Positions 45,108-54,925 of a stretch of DNA of 64,000 nt are shown here, piece by piece (position 1 is the stretch's first letter; each line of letters opens with the position of its first letter). Position numbers and translations under genes: made by a program. The notes under the pieces were generated by a model. The model was given only the letters and a program-made list of their open reading frames with translations. It was not told the DNA's origin and did no database searches. The DNA is from Paucibacter sediminis (GTDB lineage Bacteria > Pseudomonadota > Gammaproteobacteria > Burkholderiales > Burkholderiaceae_C). Location: NCBI RefSeq assembly GCF_030254645.1, contig NZ_CP116346.1, positions 5,187,001 to 5,251,000 on the forward strand, written 5' to 3'.

Positions 45108-45845
45108 TCACCCCATGTGCAATCCGCCATTGCAGGAGAAATCGGCACCGGTGGTGAAGCCCGAATCCTCGCCCGCCAGCCAGGCCACGATGGCCGCGAT
45201 TTCCTCGGGGGTGCCGAGGCGCTTGATGGGGATGGTGGCGACGATCTTGTCCAGCACGTCCTGGCGGATTGCCTTGACCATGTCGGTGCCGATATAGCCC
45301 GGGCTCACGGTGTTGACCGTCACGCCCTTGCTGGCCACCTCCTGCGCCAGCGCCATCGTGAAGCCGTGCATGCCGGCCTTGGCGGCGGAGTAGTTGGTCT
45401 GGCCGAACTGACCCTTCTCGCCGTTCACCGAGGAGATGTTGATGATGCGGCCCCAGCCCCGGTCCAGCATGTCCTCGATCACCTGCTTGGTGACGTTGAA
45501 CATGGAGTTTAGGTTGGTGTCGATCACCGCGTCCCAGTCGGCGCGGCTCATCTTGCGGAACATGCCGTCGCGCGTGATGCCGGCGTTGTTCACCAGCACG
45601 TCGATGGGGCCATGCTCGGCCTTGACCTTGGCAAAGGCGGCCACGGTGGAATCCCAGTCGGCCACATTGCCCACCGAGACGTGGAAGGTGTAGCCCAGCG
45701 CGGCCTGCTCGCTGATCCATTTGTCGAAGTCACGGCTGGGGCCACAGCCGGCGATGACCTTGAAGCCTTCCTTGTGCAGGCGCTGGCACATCGCGGTGCC
45801 GATGCCACCCATACCGCCGGTCACGTATGCAATCTTCTGGCTCAT
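45108..45845 (-). CDS. phaB: Acetoacetyl-CoA reductase (PHB synthesis)
   Basis: A 245-residue NADPH-dependent short-chain dehydrogenase that makes (R)-3-hydroxybutyryl-CoA. The glycine motif is TGGMGGIG (9-16), the NNAGITRD motif is at 86-93, and the catalytic Ser-Tyr-Lys is Ser 138/139, Tyr 152 and Lys 156 (NYSAAKAG). The C-terminal SCNGGLHMG is typical of PhaB. It is the third gene of phaC-phaA-phaB, 169 bp after phaA, with GGAGACACT before the ATG. Confidence 0.96.
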   Translation of the reverse strand: MSQKIAYVTGGMGGIGTAMCQRLHKEGFKVIAGCGPSRDFDKWISEQAALGYTFHVSVGNVADWDSTVAAFAKVKAEHGPIDVLVNNAGITRDGMFRKMSRADWDAVIDTNLNSMFNVTKQVIEDMLDRGWGRIINISSVNGEKGQFGQTNYSAAKAGMHGFTMALAQEVASKGVTVNTVSPGYIGTDMVKAIRQDVLDKIVATIPIKRLGTPEEIAAIVAWLAGEDSGFTTGADFSCNGGLHMG

Positions 45846-46014
45846 AGTGTCTCCTTGCCTCCATGGCATTGATCGGGGCCGCACCGGCGCCGCGTCCTAC
45901 GCGCTGGCCGGTCCCATGCTTTGTTCGGTAGCCAAAGACGCGTTCAAAGCGTCCCGCAAGGCCCGGGTGGGGTCAAGCGGGGTTGGCCCTAGTGGGGTTT
46001 GTTGGGTGCGCCGT

Positions 46015-47196
46015 TCAGCGTTCGACGGTCAGCGCCACGCCCATGCCACCGCCGATGCACAGCGAGGCAATGCCCTTCTTGGCGCCGCGGCGCTGCATCT
46101 CGTGCAGCAGCGTCACCAGGATGCGTGCGCCCGAGGCACCGATCGGGTGGCCCAGCGCGATGGCGCCGCCGTTGACGTTGACCTTGCTGAGGTCCCAGCC
46201 CATTTCCTGGTGCACCGCGCAGGCCTGGGCCGCAAAGGCCTCGTTGATTTCCAGCAGGTCCAGATCCTGCGGCTTCCAGCCGGCGCGCTCAAGCGCCTTG
46301 CGCGCCGCGGGCACCGGGCCCATGCCCATGGTGGCCGGGTCCAGGCCGGCGCTGGCATAGGAGGCAATGCGCGCCAGCGGCGTGAGGCCCAGGGCCGCGG
46401 CCTTGGCGGCGCTCATCAGCACCAGGCCGGCGGCGCCGTCGTTGAGGCCCGAGGCATTGCCGGCGGTGACGCTGCCGGCCTTGTCGAAGGCGGGGCGCAG
46501 GCCGGCCAGGGCCTCGGCATTGCTCTTGCGGTTGATGAACTCGTCGGCGTCGAAGACGATCGCGTCGCCCTTCTTCTGCGCAATGCTCACCGCGGCGATC
46601 TCGTCCTTGAAGCGGCCCGCGTCCTGCGCGGCGGCGGCCTTCTGCTGCGAGCCCAGGGCCAGCGCGTCCTGCGCCTCGCGGCTGATGCTGTATTGCTTGG
46701 CCACGTTTTCGGCCGTGATGCCCATGTGGTACTGGTTGTAGACGTCCCAGAGGCCGTCCACGATCATGGTGTCGACGAGCTTCCAGTCGCCCATGCGCTG
46801 GCCATCGCGCGAGCCGGGCAGCACATGGGGCGCCAGGCTCATGTTCTCCTGGCCGCCGGCGATAACGATCTCGGAGTCGCCGTCGCGGATGGCTTGGGCG
46901 GCCAGCATCACCGCCTTCAGGCCCGAGCCGCAGACCTTGTTGATGGTCATGGCCGGCACGGTATTGGGCAGGCCCGCCTTGATGACGGTCTGGCGCGCCG
47001 GGTTCTGGCCCGAGCCGGCGGTCAGCACCTGGCCGAGGATCAGCTCGCCGATCTGGCCGGCCTCCAGGCCGCTGCGGCGCAGCAGCTCCTTCACCACCAC
47101 GGCGCCCAGCTCGGGGGCCGGGGTCTTGGCGAGCGTGCCGCCGAACTTGCCGATGGCGGTGCGCGCTGCGGCGACGATGACGATGTCGGTGCTCAT
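46015..47196 (-). CDS. phaA: Acetyl-CoA acetyltransferase (beta-ketothiolase)
   Basis: A 393-residue thiolase joining two acetyl-CoA to acetoacetyl-CoA. The nucleophilic Cys 89 is in [11 protein letters not shown]. His 350 in [14 protein letters not shown] and Cys 380 in CIGGGMG complete the active site. It lies between phaC and phaB on the minus strand, 39 bp after phaC. Its closest known role is the first step of polyhydroxybutyrate synthesis. Confidence 0.96.
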   Translation of the reverse strand: MSTDIVIVAAARTAIGKFGGTLAKTPAPELGAVVVKELLRRSGLEAGQIGELILGQVLTAGSGQNPARQTVIKAGLPNTVPAMTINKVCGSGLKAVMLAAQAIRDGDSEIVIAGGQENMSLAPHVLPGSRDGQRMGDWKLVDTMIVDGLWDVYNQYHMGITAENVAKQYSISREAQDALALGSQQKAAAAQDAGRFKDEIAAVSIAQKKGDAIVFDADEFINRKSNAEALAGLRPAFDKAGSVTAGNASGLNDGAAGLVLMSAAKAAALGLTPLARIASYASAGLDPATMGMGPVPAARKALERAGWKPQDLDLLEINEAFAAQACAVHQEMGWDLSKVNVNGGAIALGHPIGASGARILVTLLHEMQRRGAKKGIASLCIGGGMGVALTVER

Positions 47197-47235
47197 GTTG
47201 TCTACTCCAGTGTGAGATGCGTAAGCAGGCCCTGC

Positions 47236-48948
47236 TCAGGCCTTTTGTTTGACGTAGCGGCCCGGTGCCGGCTCGATCGCCTTGTAGCTGCGATGGCCCG
47301 GCGCCTTGGGTGCGGGCTTCATGGCGCCGGCATGCGAGGCCAGCCAGGCGGACCAATCGGTCCACCAACTGCCGGGATGCTCGACCGCGCCTTCCAGCCA
47401 CTCATTGGCGCTGGCAGGCAGGGCCGCCGTCTTGCCGATCCAGTGGCTGCGCTTGCCCTTGGCGGGCGGGTTGATGACGCCGGCGATATGGCCCGAGGCG
47501 CCCAGCACGAAGCGCTTCTTGCCGCTGAACACCTGGGTGCTGCGGTAGGCGCTGTCCCAGGGCACGATGTGGTCCTCGCGCGAGCCGTAGATATAGACCG
47601 GCGCCTTGATCTCGCCGAGGTCGATGGCCTCGCCGCAGACCGTCAGCTGGCCCGGGATCCGCAGTTCGTTCTGCAGATAGGTGTGGCGCAGGTACCAGCA
47701 GTACATCGGGCCGGGCAGATTGGTGGAGTCGCCGTTCCAGTACAGCAGGTCGAAGGCCGGCGGCGCCTCGCCCTTGAGGTAGTTGCCCACCACATAGTTC
47801 CACACCAGATCGTTGGGGCGCAGGAAGCTGAAGGTGGTGGCCAGCTCCTGACCCTTCAGCAGACCCGGGCCCTTGGGCGCATCGGGGCCCAGCGTCATCT
47901 CGCGCAGCTTCACCGAGGCCTCGTCGACGAACAGGTCGAGGATGCCGTTGCTGGAGAAATCGATCAGGGTGGTCAGCAGGGTCAGGCTCTCCACCGGCTG
48001 CTGGCCGCGCGCCGCCAGCACCGCCAGCGCGGTGGCCAGGATGGTGCCGCCGACGCAGAAGCCCAGCGCATTGATGGTCTTGGCACCGCTGATGGCCTGC
48101 ACCACCTCGATCGCCTTGATGGGCGCATGCTCGATGTAGTCGTCCCAGGTCCAGGCCTTGCAGCTCTCGTCCGGGTTGCGCCAGCTCACCACGAAGGTGC
48201 GGTGGCCCTGCTCCACGGCATAACGGATCAAGGAGTTATCCGGCTGCAGATCCAGGATGTAGAACTTGTTGATGCAGGGCGGCACCAGCAGGAAGGGCCG
48301 CTCATGCACTTCCTTGGTGAGCGGCTTGTATTCGATGAGCTGGAAGAACTCGTTCTCGAACACGATGTCACCGGCGGTGGTGGCCACATTGCGGCCCACC
48401 TCGAAGGCGTTCTCGTCGGTCTGCGAGACATGGCCGCGCTGCACATCGGCCCACAGCAGCTGCATGCCCTTGGCAATGCTCTCGCCCTGCGTCTGCAGCG
48501 CCAGGCTCTGCGCCTCGGGATTCAGCGCCAGGAAGTTGCTGGGCGCCGAGGCATCGACGAACTGCTGCACCGCGAAGCGGATGCGCGCCCGGGTCTTCGC
48601 ATCGCCCTCCACCTGCTCGGCCATGCGCTGCAGGGTCTGTGCGTTGAGCAGATAGAGCTGGGCCATGAAGCTGGAGGCCGGGTTGGCGCTCCAGGCCTCG
48701 GCGGCGAAGCGTCGATCGCCCAGCTTGGGCTTGGCTGCCGCCTTTTCAGGGGACACGGAGTTGTTCCAAAGCGCCGTTGCCTGCTTCAGATAGTCGGCCT
48801 GCAGCTGCGCCAGGCTCTGCATCGGGATCTGCAGGCCGGCCAGGGTCTTCATGGTCTCGCCCAGGCCAGCGGCCATCTCGGCGGCGGCGCCCAGCGACAA
48901 GGGATCAGCCTTGCCACCGGCATCTTTGTTGCTCTTCTTCGACGTCAT
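47236..48948 (-). CDS. phaC: Class I polyhydroxyalkanoate synthase
   Basis: A 570-residue PHA polymerase that links (R)-3-hydroxyacyl-CoA units. The lipase-like box is GFCVGG with catalytic Cys 298. YGSREDHIVPW and LGASGHIAGVIN carry the catalytic Asp and His. The N-terminal helical domain and LVPPCINKFYILDLQPDNSLIRYAVEQGH are characteristic of class I enzymes. ATG 48948 has GAGGAGAC upstream; an upstream in-frame start adds 15 unrelated residues. It is the first gene of phaCAB and no phaR/phaP is adjacent. Confidence 0.96.
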   Translation of the reverse strand: MTSKKSNKDAGGKADPLSLGAAAEMAAGLGETMKTLAGLQIPMQSLAQLQADYLKQATALWNNSVSPEKAAAKPKLGDRRFAAEAWSANPASSFMAQLYLLNAQTLQRMAEQVEGDAKTRARIRFAVQQFVDASAPSNFLALNPEAQSLALQTQGESIAKGMQLLWADVQRGHVSQTDENAFEVGRNVATTAGDIVFENEFFQLIEYKPLTKEVHERPFLLVPPCINKFYILDLQPDNSLIRYAVEQGHRTFVVSWRNPDESCKAWTWDDYIEHAPIKAIEVVQAISGAKTINALGFCVGGTILATALAVLAARGQQPVESLTLLTTLIDFSSNGILDLFVDEASVKLREMTLGPDAPKGPGLLKGQELATTFSFLRPNDLVWNYVVGNYLKGEAPPAFDLLYWNGDSTNLPGPMYCWYLRHTYLQNELRIPGQLTVCGEAIDLGEIKAPVYIYGSREDHIVPWDSAYRSTQVFSGKKRFVLGASGHIAGVINPPAKGKRSHWIGKTAALPASANEWLEGAVEHPGSWWTDWSAWLASHAGAMKPAPKAPGHRSYKAIEPAPGRYVKQKA

Positions 48949-49072
48949 GTGTCTCCTCGGGCTGGTGCTTGCTTGCTGCGATCGCTGGCTCACATCAAGA
49001 GCCAGGCAAGAAGCTTGCCACAGATGCTGTTGTACCCTTGGAAACTTACCTTCTTATGACGATTGGTTTTCG

Positions 49073-49348
49073 ATGTACCTGGTTGCAATTGCCTGGATCT
49101 ACGTGGCGCTGATGATGGTGCTGGCCGAGGCCACCAGCAGCCAGGGCTCGGTGCTGGGGGCGATCGTCACCTTCGCGCTCTACGGCGTGCTGCCGGTGAG
49201 CATCGTGCTCTATCTGCTGGGCACGCCGGCGCGGCGCGCCGCGCGGCGGCGTGCCGAGGCCGCCGCGGCCCCGGCCCCGTCAAATCAGGCTGATGGCAGC
49301 GGCCATGCGCCCGGCGAGCCGCTCGTGGCGGAAGGAAAAGAACCTTGA
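49073..49348 (+). CDS. Small inner-membrane protein
   Basis: A 91-residue protein with two hydrophobic helices (MYLVAIAWIYVALMMVLAEA and VLGAIVTFALYGVLPVSIVLYLLG) and a basic then Ala/Pro-rich hydrophilic tail. ATG 49073 lies about 14 bp after a promoter-like TTGTAC/TTATGA pair (18 bp spacing). The family is a short uncharacterised membrane protein frequent next to phaC in Burkholderiales. Its last 23 codons overlap the 3' end of pgeF on the opposite strand by 69 bp, which is unusual for two real genes; both reading frames look genuine. Confidence 0.7.
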   Translation: MYLVAIAWIYVALMMVLAEATSSQGSVLGAIVTFALYGVLPVSIVLYLLGTPARRAARRRAEAAAAPAPSNQADGSGHAPGEPLVAEGKEP

Positions 49349-50146
49349 GGGCTCGCTGAGCGTGCACCAGTGGCCGCCGCCGATGTGGCGCAGGCCGGCC
49401 GCGCGAAGCCGCGCACGCGCCAGCGCCGGCAGATCGGCCAGCCAGCGCGGCTCGCCCGCGGCATTGGCGCGGTAGACGAAGAAGCGCGCATCCGGCGCCG
49501 CCGGATCGCTGCCGAAGGCCTGCAGCACCTCGGCCCCGACCTCGAAACGCTGCGGCCCGATGCAGGGGCCCAGCCAGGCATGCAGCTCGTCCGGGCCGCT
49601 GCCGCTGGCCTCGCAGAGCGCCGCCACCGTGTGCTCCAGCACCCCGGCCGCCAGCCCGCGCCAGCCCGCATGGGCGCCGCCCACGCCGCCGCGCGCGGCA
49701 AACAGCACCGGCAGACAGTCCGCCACCTGGATGGCGCAACCCAGCCCCAGGCTGGTGCTGATGGCGGCATCGAAGCGCGGGCGCTCACCATCCAGGTGCG
49801 TGCCGTCCAGTGTCAGCACATCGGCGCCATGCACCTGGTGCAGAAACACCGCCGGCGCCCCCAGCGCGCGCGCCAGCAGCGCGCGGTTGGCGGCCACCGC
49901 GGCGGGCTCGTCCTCGACCGCGCGGCCCAGATTCATGCTGGCATGCAGGCCCTGGCTGACGCCACCGGCCCTGGTGGTCATGAAGGCCTGGATGGCCGGC
50001 CAGTCGGCGGGCAGTTGCCAGTCGGGGCGCAACCAGTCCGGGTGGATCAGCGACTCACAAGGGAACGTCGGGCCGTCCCAAGTTTCCTTGGCCCCCTCGG
50101 GGGGCGGGCTGGGCGCAGCCCGGCCCTGGGGGCACTCACTCGGCAT
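49280..50146 (-). CDS. pgeF: Peptidoglycan editing factor / laccase-domain protein PgeF (YfiH)
   Basis: A multicopper-oxidase-like protein of the YfiH/PgeF family (DUF152). The metal site motifs are HQVHG, DCLPV and GAHAGWRGLA, and LGPCIGPQRFEVG follows. It removes incorrect residues during peptidoglycan precursor synthesis in related bacteria. The core begins near LIHPDWLRPDWQLPADWPAIQAFMTTRAGG. The only plausible ATG upstream (50146) lies 11 bp inside maiA and makes a 40-residue extension encoded by an intergenic repeat, so the start is uncertain. The 3' end overlaps the small membrane-protein gene. Confidence 0.83.
   Translation of the reverse strand: MPSECPQGRAAPSPPPEGAKETWDGPTFPCESLIHPDWLRPDWQLPADWPAIQAFMTTRAGGVSQGLHASMNLGRAVEDEPAAVAANRALLARALGAPAVFLHQVHGADVLTLDGTHLDGERPRFDAAISTSLGLGCAIQVADCLPVLFAARGGVGGAHAGWRGLAAGVLEHTVAALCEASGSGPDELHAWLGPCIGPQRFEVGAEVLQAFGSDPAAPDARFFVYRANAAGEPRWLADLPALARARLRAAGLRHIGGGHWCTLSEPSRFFSFRHERLAGRMAAAISLI
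50070..50132. repeat. Dispersed intergenic GC-rich hairpin repeat, copy 2
   Basis: GGGCCGTCCCAAG at the left and CCCCCTCGGGGGGCGGGCTGGGCGCAGCCCGGCCCTGGGGG further on resemble the element at 16768-16830. Several overlapping hairpins are possible (GGGCTGGGCGCAGCCC among them). It lies between maiA and the pgeF core and is translated as the N-terminal extension if pgeF starts at 50146. Confidence 0.5.
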
Positions 50147-50774
50147 CGGGGCAGGCAGAGGGCTGGGTCTTGATGAAGGCATCGAGCTGCATGCAGGCCT
50201 CGAACACCTGCATCAGGCGCGGCACATGGTCGAGCCGGCAGTTGAAGCGCTGGGCGTTGAAGATCTGCGGCACCAGCACGCATTCGGCCAGGCCGGGCGC
50301 GTCGCCGAAGCAGAAGCGGCCCGCATGGCCCTCCTTGCCGAGGCGCTGCTCCACCACCTCCAGCCCGGTCTCGACCCAATGGCGGTACCAGCGGTCCTTG
50401 GCCTCTTCGGCGAGGCCCAGATCGCGCGTCAGGTAGCGCAGCACGCGCAGGTTGTTGAGCGGGTGGATCTCGCAGGCGATGTCCTGCGCCAGGCCGCGCA
50501 CATAGGCGCGCTCCAGCGCCGTCTTGGGCAGCAGCGGCGGCTCGGGATGGGTTTCGTCCAGGTACTCGATGATGGCCATCGACTGCGTGATCACCGCCTC
50601 GCCGTCGCGCAGCAGCGGCACCAGGCGCGAGGCCGACACCGCGGCATAGGACTCGTTGAACTGCTCGTTCTTGGCCAGGTGCACCGGCTTGTAGTCGTAC
50701 TCCAGGCCCTTCAGGGCCAGCGCGATGCGCACGCGGAAGGACGCGGAGGAGCGGTAGTAATTGAAGAGTTCCAT
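50136..50774 (-). CDS. maiA: Maleylacetoacetate isomerase (zeta-class glutathione S-transferase)
   Basis: A 212-residue enzyme of the zeta GST class that converts maleylacetoacetate to fumarylacetoacetate in tyrosine/homogentisate breakdown. The active-site motif YYRSSASFRVRIALALKGLEY holds the catalytic Ser/Cys-like serine pair. QSMAIIEYLDETHPEPPLLP and the C-terminal all-helical domain follow. It starts at ATG 50774. The adjacent tyrosine-catabolism genes are not in the window. A near-GC-neutral tail ends in CPDAE. Confidence 0.9.
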   Translation of the reverse strand: MELFNYYRSSASFRVRIALALKGLEYDYKPVHLAKNEQFNESYAAVSASRLVPLLRDGEAVITQSMAIIEYLDETHPEPPLLPKTALERAYVRGLAQDIACEIHPLNNLRVLRYLTRDLGLAEEAKDRWYRHWVETGLEVVEQRLGKEGHAGRFCFGDAPGLAECVLVPQIFNAQRFNCRLDHVPRLMQVFEACMQLDAFIKTQPSACPDAE

Positions 50775-50834
50775 GATGGTCTGAGCCTCGGGTCTTGGAG
50801 CAAGATCATGCCATGCAGCCGATACACTGGCCCC

Positions 50835-51383
50835 ATGTTCCTGACTCGCCGATTCAAGCATTGCCCTAGCTGCGGCAGCCCCGTGGAATACCGCGTGCCG
50901 GCCGACGACAACCGCGAGCGCGCCACTTGCACCGCCTGTGCCAGCGTGCACTACGAGAACCCCATCAATGTGGTGGGCACCCTGCCGGTGTGGGGCGATC
51001 AGGTGCTGCTGTGCAAGCGCGCCATCGAGCCGCGCTACGGCCTCTGGACCCTGCCGGCGGGCTTTCTGGAACTGGGCGAAACGAGCGCCGAGGGCGCGCG
51101 GCGCGAGACCGACGAAGAGGCCGGCGCGCAGATCGAACTGCAGAACCTCTACTGCGTGCTGAACGTCGTCAAGGTCGGGCAGATCCACATGTACTACCGC
51201 GCCCGGCTGCTCTCCGACCGCTTCGACCCCGGCCCCGAATCACTCGAGGCCCGGCTGTTCCGCGAGCATGAGATCCCCTGGGACGAACTCGCCTTCCGCA
51301 CCGTGCGCGAGACCCTGCAACGCTTCTTCGAGGACCGGCGCCTGGGCCGCGAGTACCTGCTGCATTGCGCGGATATCGGCTGA
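50835..51383 (+). CDS. NUDIX hydrolase with N-terminal zinc ribbon
   Basis: A 182-residue hydrolase of nucleoside-diphosphate derivatives. The N-terminal zinc ribbon has CPSCG and CTACA pairs (NudC-type Zn ribbon 2), then NPINVVGTLPVWG. The Nudix box is intact: GFLELGETSAEGARRETDEEAG with the REx2EE catalytic residues. The substrate is not predicted. ATG 50835 follows a TACACT -10-like element at about 50823. It borders the accessory region starting at 51.4 kb. Confidence 0.9.
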   Translation: MFLTRRFKHCPSCGSPVEYRVPADDNRERATCTACASVHYENPINVVGTLPVWGDQVLLCKRAIEPRYGLWTLPAGFLELGETSAEGARRETDEEAGAQIELQNLYCVLNVVKVGQIHMYYRARLLSDRFDPGPESLEARLFREHEIPWDELAFRTVRETLQRFFEDRRLGREYLLHCADIG

Positions 51384-51428
51384 GGCGCCTGCTTGCGGCC
51401 ACTAGCAGTCATAGGCGAAGGGCTGCTA

Positions 51429-51740
51429 TCAAGCCGCTTGATTCGGTAGGGCATCGAGCGGGCTGCGCACAGCTCCGCCGCCAAGCTTGAGCACATGGGT
51501 GTAGACCATCGTTGTGGCCACATCGGCATGCCCGAGCAGTTCCTGAACCGTGCGTATGTCGCTGCCGCTTAGGAGCAAGTGAGTGGCGAAACAGTGCCGA
51601 AGCATGTGAGGCGTTGCCGGTTTGGCAATGCCGGCCTGAGCCAGGGCCCGCTTGCAAGCCCGCTGGAAGGTCTGGTCGAACAGATGGTGGCGGCGAATTA
51701 CGCCACTGCGCGGATCGGTGGACAAGGACGACTGCTTGCA
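51429..51740 (-). pseudogene. C-terminal remnant of an integron integrase (tyrosine recombinase)
   Basis: About 100 C-terminal codons of an IntI-type integrase survive. Diagnostic pieces are [30 protein letters not shown] (HxxR), [22 protein letters not shown] (catalytic Tyr) and [13 protein letters not shown]. The N-terminal SAM-like domain and the catalytic Arg/Lys of the first half are missing. Coherent homology ends near 51740, where the reading frame turns into unrelated residues. It is adjacent to the broken ATPase gene. An internal TTG cannot make a functional enzyme. Confidence 0.85.
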
Positions 51741-51803
51741 GCGCGACCAACTGGCGGCATGGTTTGCGGCCGTTCGGCAGATTCAGAACCCTGTGATCGG
51801 CGC

Positions 51804-53396
51804 CTACGGGCGCTCTGCTGCCTGAAGCCAGTCATTGACGCCGTTTACACCCAAAGCTAGCAGAGCATCCTGAATAGCAACCACGCGCCGGAGCATTTCT
51901 CCGGCGTCTGTCGCTTCTTGCTCTTCGGCTTGCGCGAAAAGTCGAGTCAGCAACTGCGTAAAGTTGTTTTCGTGGTCATACAACTGAACCTTTGTCCGCT
52001 GAGCAAACCCAACGTAGAGCTCGGTTGCATCCAGTGCGAAGCTTGGATCCCGGTTCGAAAATGCGTTCAGCCAACTATCGAAGCCATACACGTCATGGCG
52101 CTTGGGCTGCGCATCGCTTTCAAGCAAAGCAAACCAGCGTTGGACGAGAGCTATCGGCACTGAAATTAGCGGCGTCGTGTCTCTGAAAACTCGAGAGACT
52201 CTTTGGGTCAATGAGGAGGCGTGCGGGTTCTTTGCACTCATTGCCTCGGCAAGGCCGCTAAGGCATTCTTCACGGTGCTGCTGCATGTTGCCGGTGTTTG
52301 CCCAAACGCTCGTCGCGCCTTCCCACGCTTCAGCGCTGTTCTTCGATTTCAGTTCGGCGAGAAGTGTTGGGAACTCTATACGTCGTGATAGTGAAGCGAG
52401 GGCAGAGATCCGCCCCCACGCCTCCAAGTCCTTGCCGGTTCCGTCGCGACCCAGGCGTAGTAGCCATGGCGCGACGGTTTCAAAATGGCGGTGATAGGCG
52501 TAGTAGAGGCAGGGCTCTGCCATGAGCCAGAGCCCCTCTGACTCTGGTTGGATTGCAAGATCAAACAATGCCCAACCAAACTCAAAATGACGGCTTTGCA
52601 AATAGGGAAGGCGTCGTAGCAACAACGCGCGAATGGCAGGATGCTCGTCTGCAGCAAATCGGCGCAACGCTGACGCGAGCAGCGGGTTGCCCCGGCAAAA
52701 ACTTCAAGAAACGCGTTGGATGCCGTGAAGCGGCCTCTTTCAGCTGCCAACCAACCTCTCGCTCGCCCCCGATCAGAAAATCATCAAAAGAATTCCGCGT
52801 GTGCCCGTTGTAATGAGCTAGGAGGCGTAGTACGGCGCTGTCGCTTGCGGCAAGAAATACTTCGAAGGAAAACGGTGCTCCAACGGTGCCGCCGCGCATA
52901 TGGATGGTAGGTCGACGTTCCAGCGGCCAAGTTGACTGGCTGCATTTATCCAGCACCCCAAGTGAGGCAGGCGAACGCAGGTGGCAAGGGATAGCGAGAA
53001 TCAGCTTTGACTGCGCTACGAGCACCCAGTGCCGGTGCGTTGCCTCAACTTCGATTTCCTGGTGCAGGTTCAGTATTGAAGTTTGAATCGCGTCTTGCGT
53101 GGCGGGGCCAAGCCCTGCGAATGCCACTTGCATCAAGGTGCCCAATTCATGCGACAGGTTGGATGCCAGCAGCGCGCTGTCGATCAGCATGCGGCCGATG
53201 AGATCTAGATTGGCTTCCGGTACCGCTGTGCAAGCCAATACGGCGATATAGCGCAGCGCGCCTTCGCCGCTGAAGCAAATGTGCTCGCTGTTCTCTTTCC
53301 ACCAGGCTGAATCAGACCTCGCGTGCTGCACTATTGCTGCCTCGACGGCATCGAACAAGATCCGTTCGCTACTTATGTGCCGATGATCGCTCTGAC
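51804..53396 (-). pseudogene. C-terminal part of the broken defence ATPase, frameshifted
   Basis: This is the ARM/HEAT-like helical C-terminal part of the ATPase at 53373. One reading phase (about 53396-52695) begins SQSDHRHISSERILFDAVEAAIVQ and continues to EAASRHPTRFLKFL. It then goes off-frame within a TTTTTGCCGGGG run near 52694-52706, and the protein continues in another phase as NPLLASALRRFAADEHPAIRALLL to the stop at 51804. The second phase is the same as that of the N-terminal part, so two opposite shifts are present. No single frame encodes the whole. A sequencing error at the homopolymer is possible for the second shift only. Confidence 0.7.
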
Positions 53397-54812
53397 TGTG
53401 CGCGTCACTACGTTGAAGCTACCACGGCGCTGTGCCAGCTCGGCGAAGAGTGCCAATTCGCGGGGGTTGCGAATCAATGCGCGAGTAGTTGAATCAATGG
53501 TGGTCGTATCTATACCAAGTCTTGCTAGAAGTGGAACGATGTCAGCCTCCCAATTCAATGGCTGGCAAGCAAATTCCTTGGCCCAAGTTCGCTGCGCAAT
53601 GCGTCGGTCGTAATGCCGATCAAAGTCACGGCAGGCAGTGACAACGGTTACGTTCGAGATCAGTAGCAGCCGATCAATCTGCGCAAGAAAGTACGTGAGT
53701 ACGACATGTTCACGCGCGATGGAAAGCACATCCAGCGAGTCAATGATCACTACGACGTGCGAATCCTCAGCCATGCGCGCAACGCTTTCCACCCACAGCT
53801 CGGATAGTCCTTGCGTCTGACGGTCTTGCGCTGTGGCCATATCAGCGAACTCACGCGCCTGAATGAACAGCGGCAGAAGGTCAGAGCTGGCTTGAGCCCG
53901 TCGCTCCAGCTCCTCCTGCACGGCGAGCATTACGCAGGTCTTTCCCGATCCTGGCAGGCCTGAGAGCAATATGGATGACGCTTTGGCCTCGATAGCGGCT
54001 AGCAGGTCCTCGACCACGGGGCTCGAAATACGCTCGTTTCCGACGTCCCTGCGCCATGCTCGCCCGATGGCTGACGTACCCTTGAACGAAGCACGGACCT
54101 CCACGGCATTCATGGGCGGCGTCAGCATTGCGCCCGCTTGAGTTAGAAGGCCCTTGAGATCCGCGCTATCAAGCCGATGCCGCACGGCGGTGCTTAGACC
54201 CTGGTTGCTGGTGCGCATCCCGAGTTGGTCTAGTCGCCTCCATAGGGCGTCGAATGCCGCCGTTGGTTTGCTTGCCAAGATGCGCAAACGCTCATGAAGC
54301 AATGCACTCATTTGGTCCAGCTCTGGACTGACTTCAAACGTCGTGCGGCACAGAAATTCGTATGTTGAAAGGCTTACACGCGTCTGTTCAATCAGGCGCT
54401 TTAGCGCGGCGTCGCTGCGCCTGTGCTTAGTCCCGAGATTCAGTTGATAGGTAGCCTCGTCGGCGTAGTTGACGCTGAGTTCTTTTAGTGCGGACAGATC
54501 GCCAAATGCGCTGCGCGAATAGAAGCGAACTTCAACGGTGCAGTCATTTGCAAGCAAAGCGATTGCCTTTGCCAGTTCGTCTGCAAGGTCGGCTATCGAC
54601 CAGGCTTTGTGATCGGCCTGGTTCTTCTTGCATTGGCAGCAAATCTTGCGGCCATCCGCCCGTCCGATCACTACGTCGTCCACTGACCATTTCACTGAAT
54701 CAACTTCGATCCATTGATAGTCGGGGTCAGATAGAACGTATAGGGCCCAACCAAAGGCCACCAAAGTCTGGTAGCCATCGCCTCGGTTTGACTGTATGCC
54801 TGCCTTGCTCAC
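53373..54812 (-). pseudogene. Truncated nuclease-STAND (NACHT-like) ATPase, anti-phage type
   Basis: About 479 residues from a GTG start (54812, GGAGGGG upstream). The N-terminal domain resembles the DUF4297/Cap4 PD-(D/E)XK nuclease: RGDGYQTLVAFGWALYVL then VDDVVIGRADGRKICCQCKKNQ with Asp and QxK. The ATPase domain has Walker A LSGLPGSGKT and Walker B VVVIIDSLDVLS, with TACRDFDRHYD as a sensor region. The frame ends abruptly after LAQRRGSFNVVT, where a STAND protein should continue with winged-helix and HEAT repeats; the remainder is displaced in frame from 53396 on. Codon use is clearly less GC-rich than the flanks. It probably was an abortive-infection defence gene. Confidence 0.75.
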
Positions 54813-54925
54813 TACCCCTCCATGCAAGTTTTGATCTTGGTTATGCCCGGCTATGAGCTTGAACCAGATTGGCCATTGCGCAGTTTGATTGGGCTGGACA
54901 GTCTATGCTGATCAAATCGCTAGGA

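Noticed and set aside
45721-49059. 1112-codon plus-strand frame over the phaCAB operon
   Set aside because: It is opposite three unambiguous enzymes; the translation has no recognisable domain.
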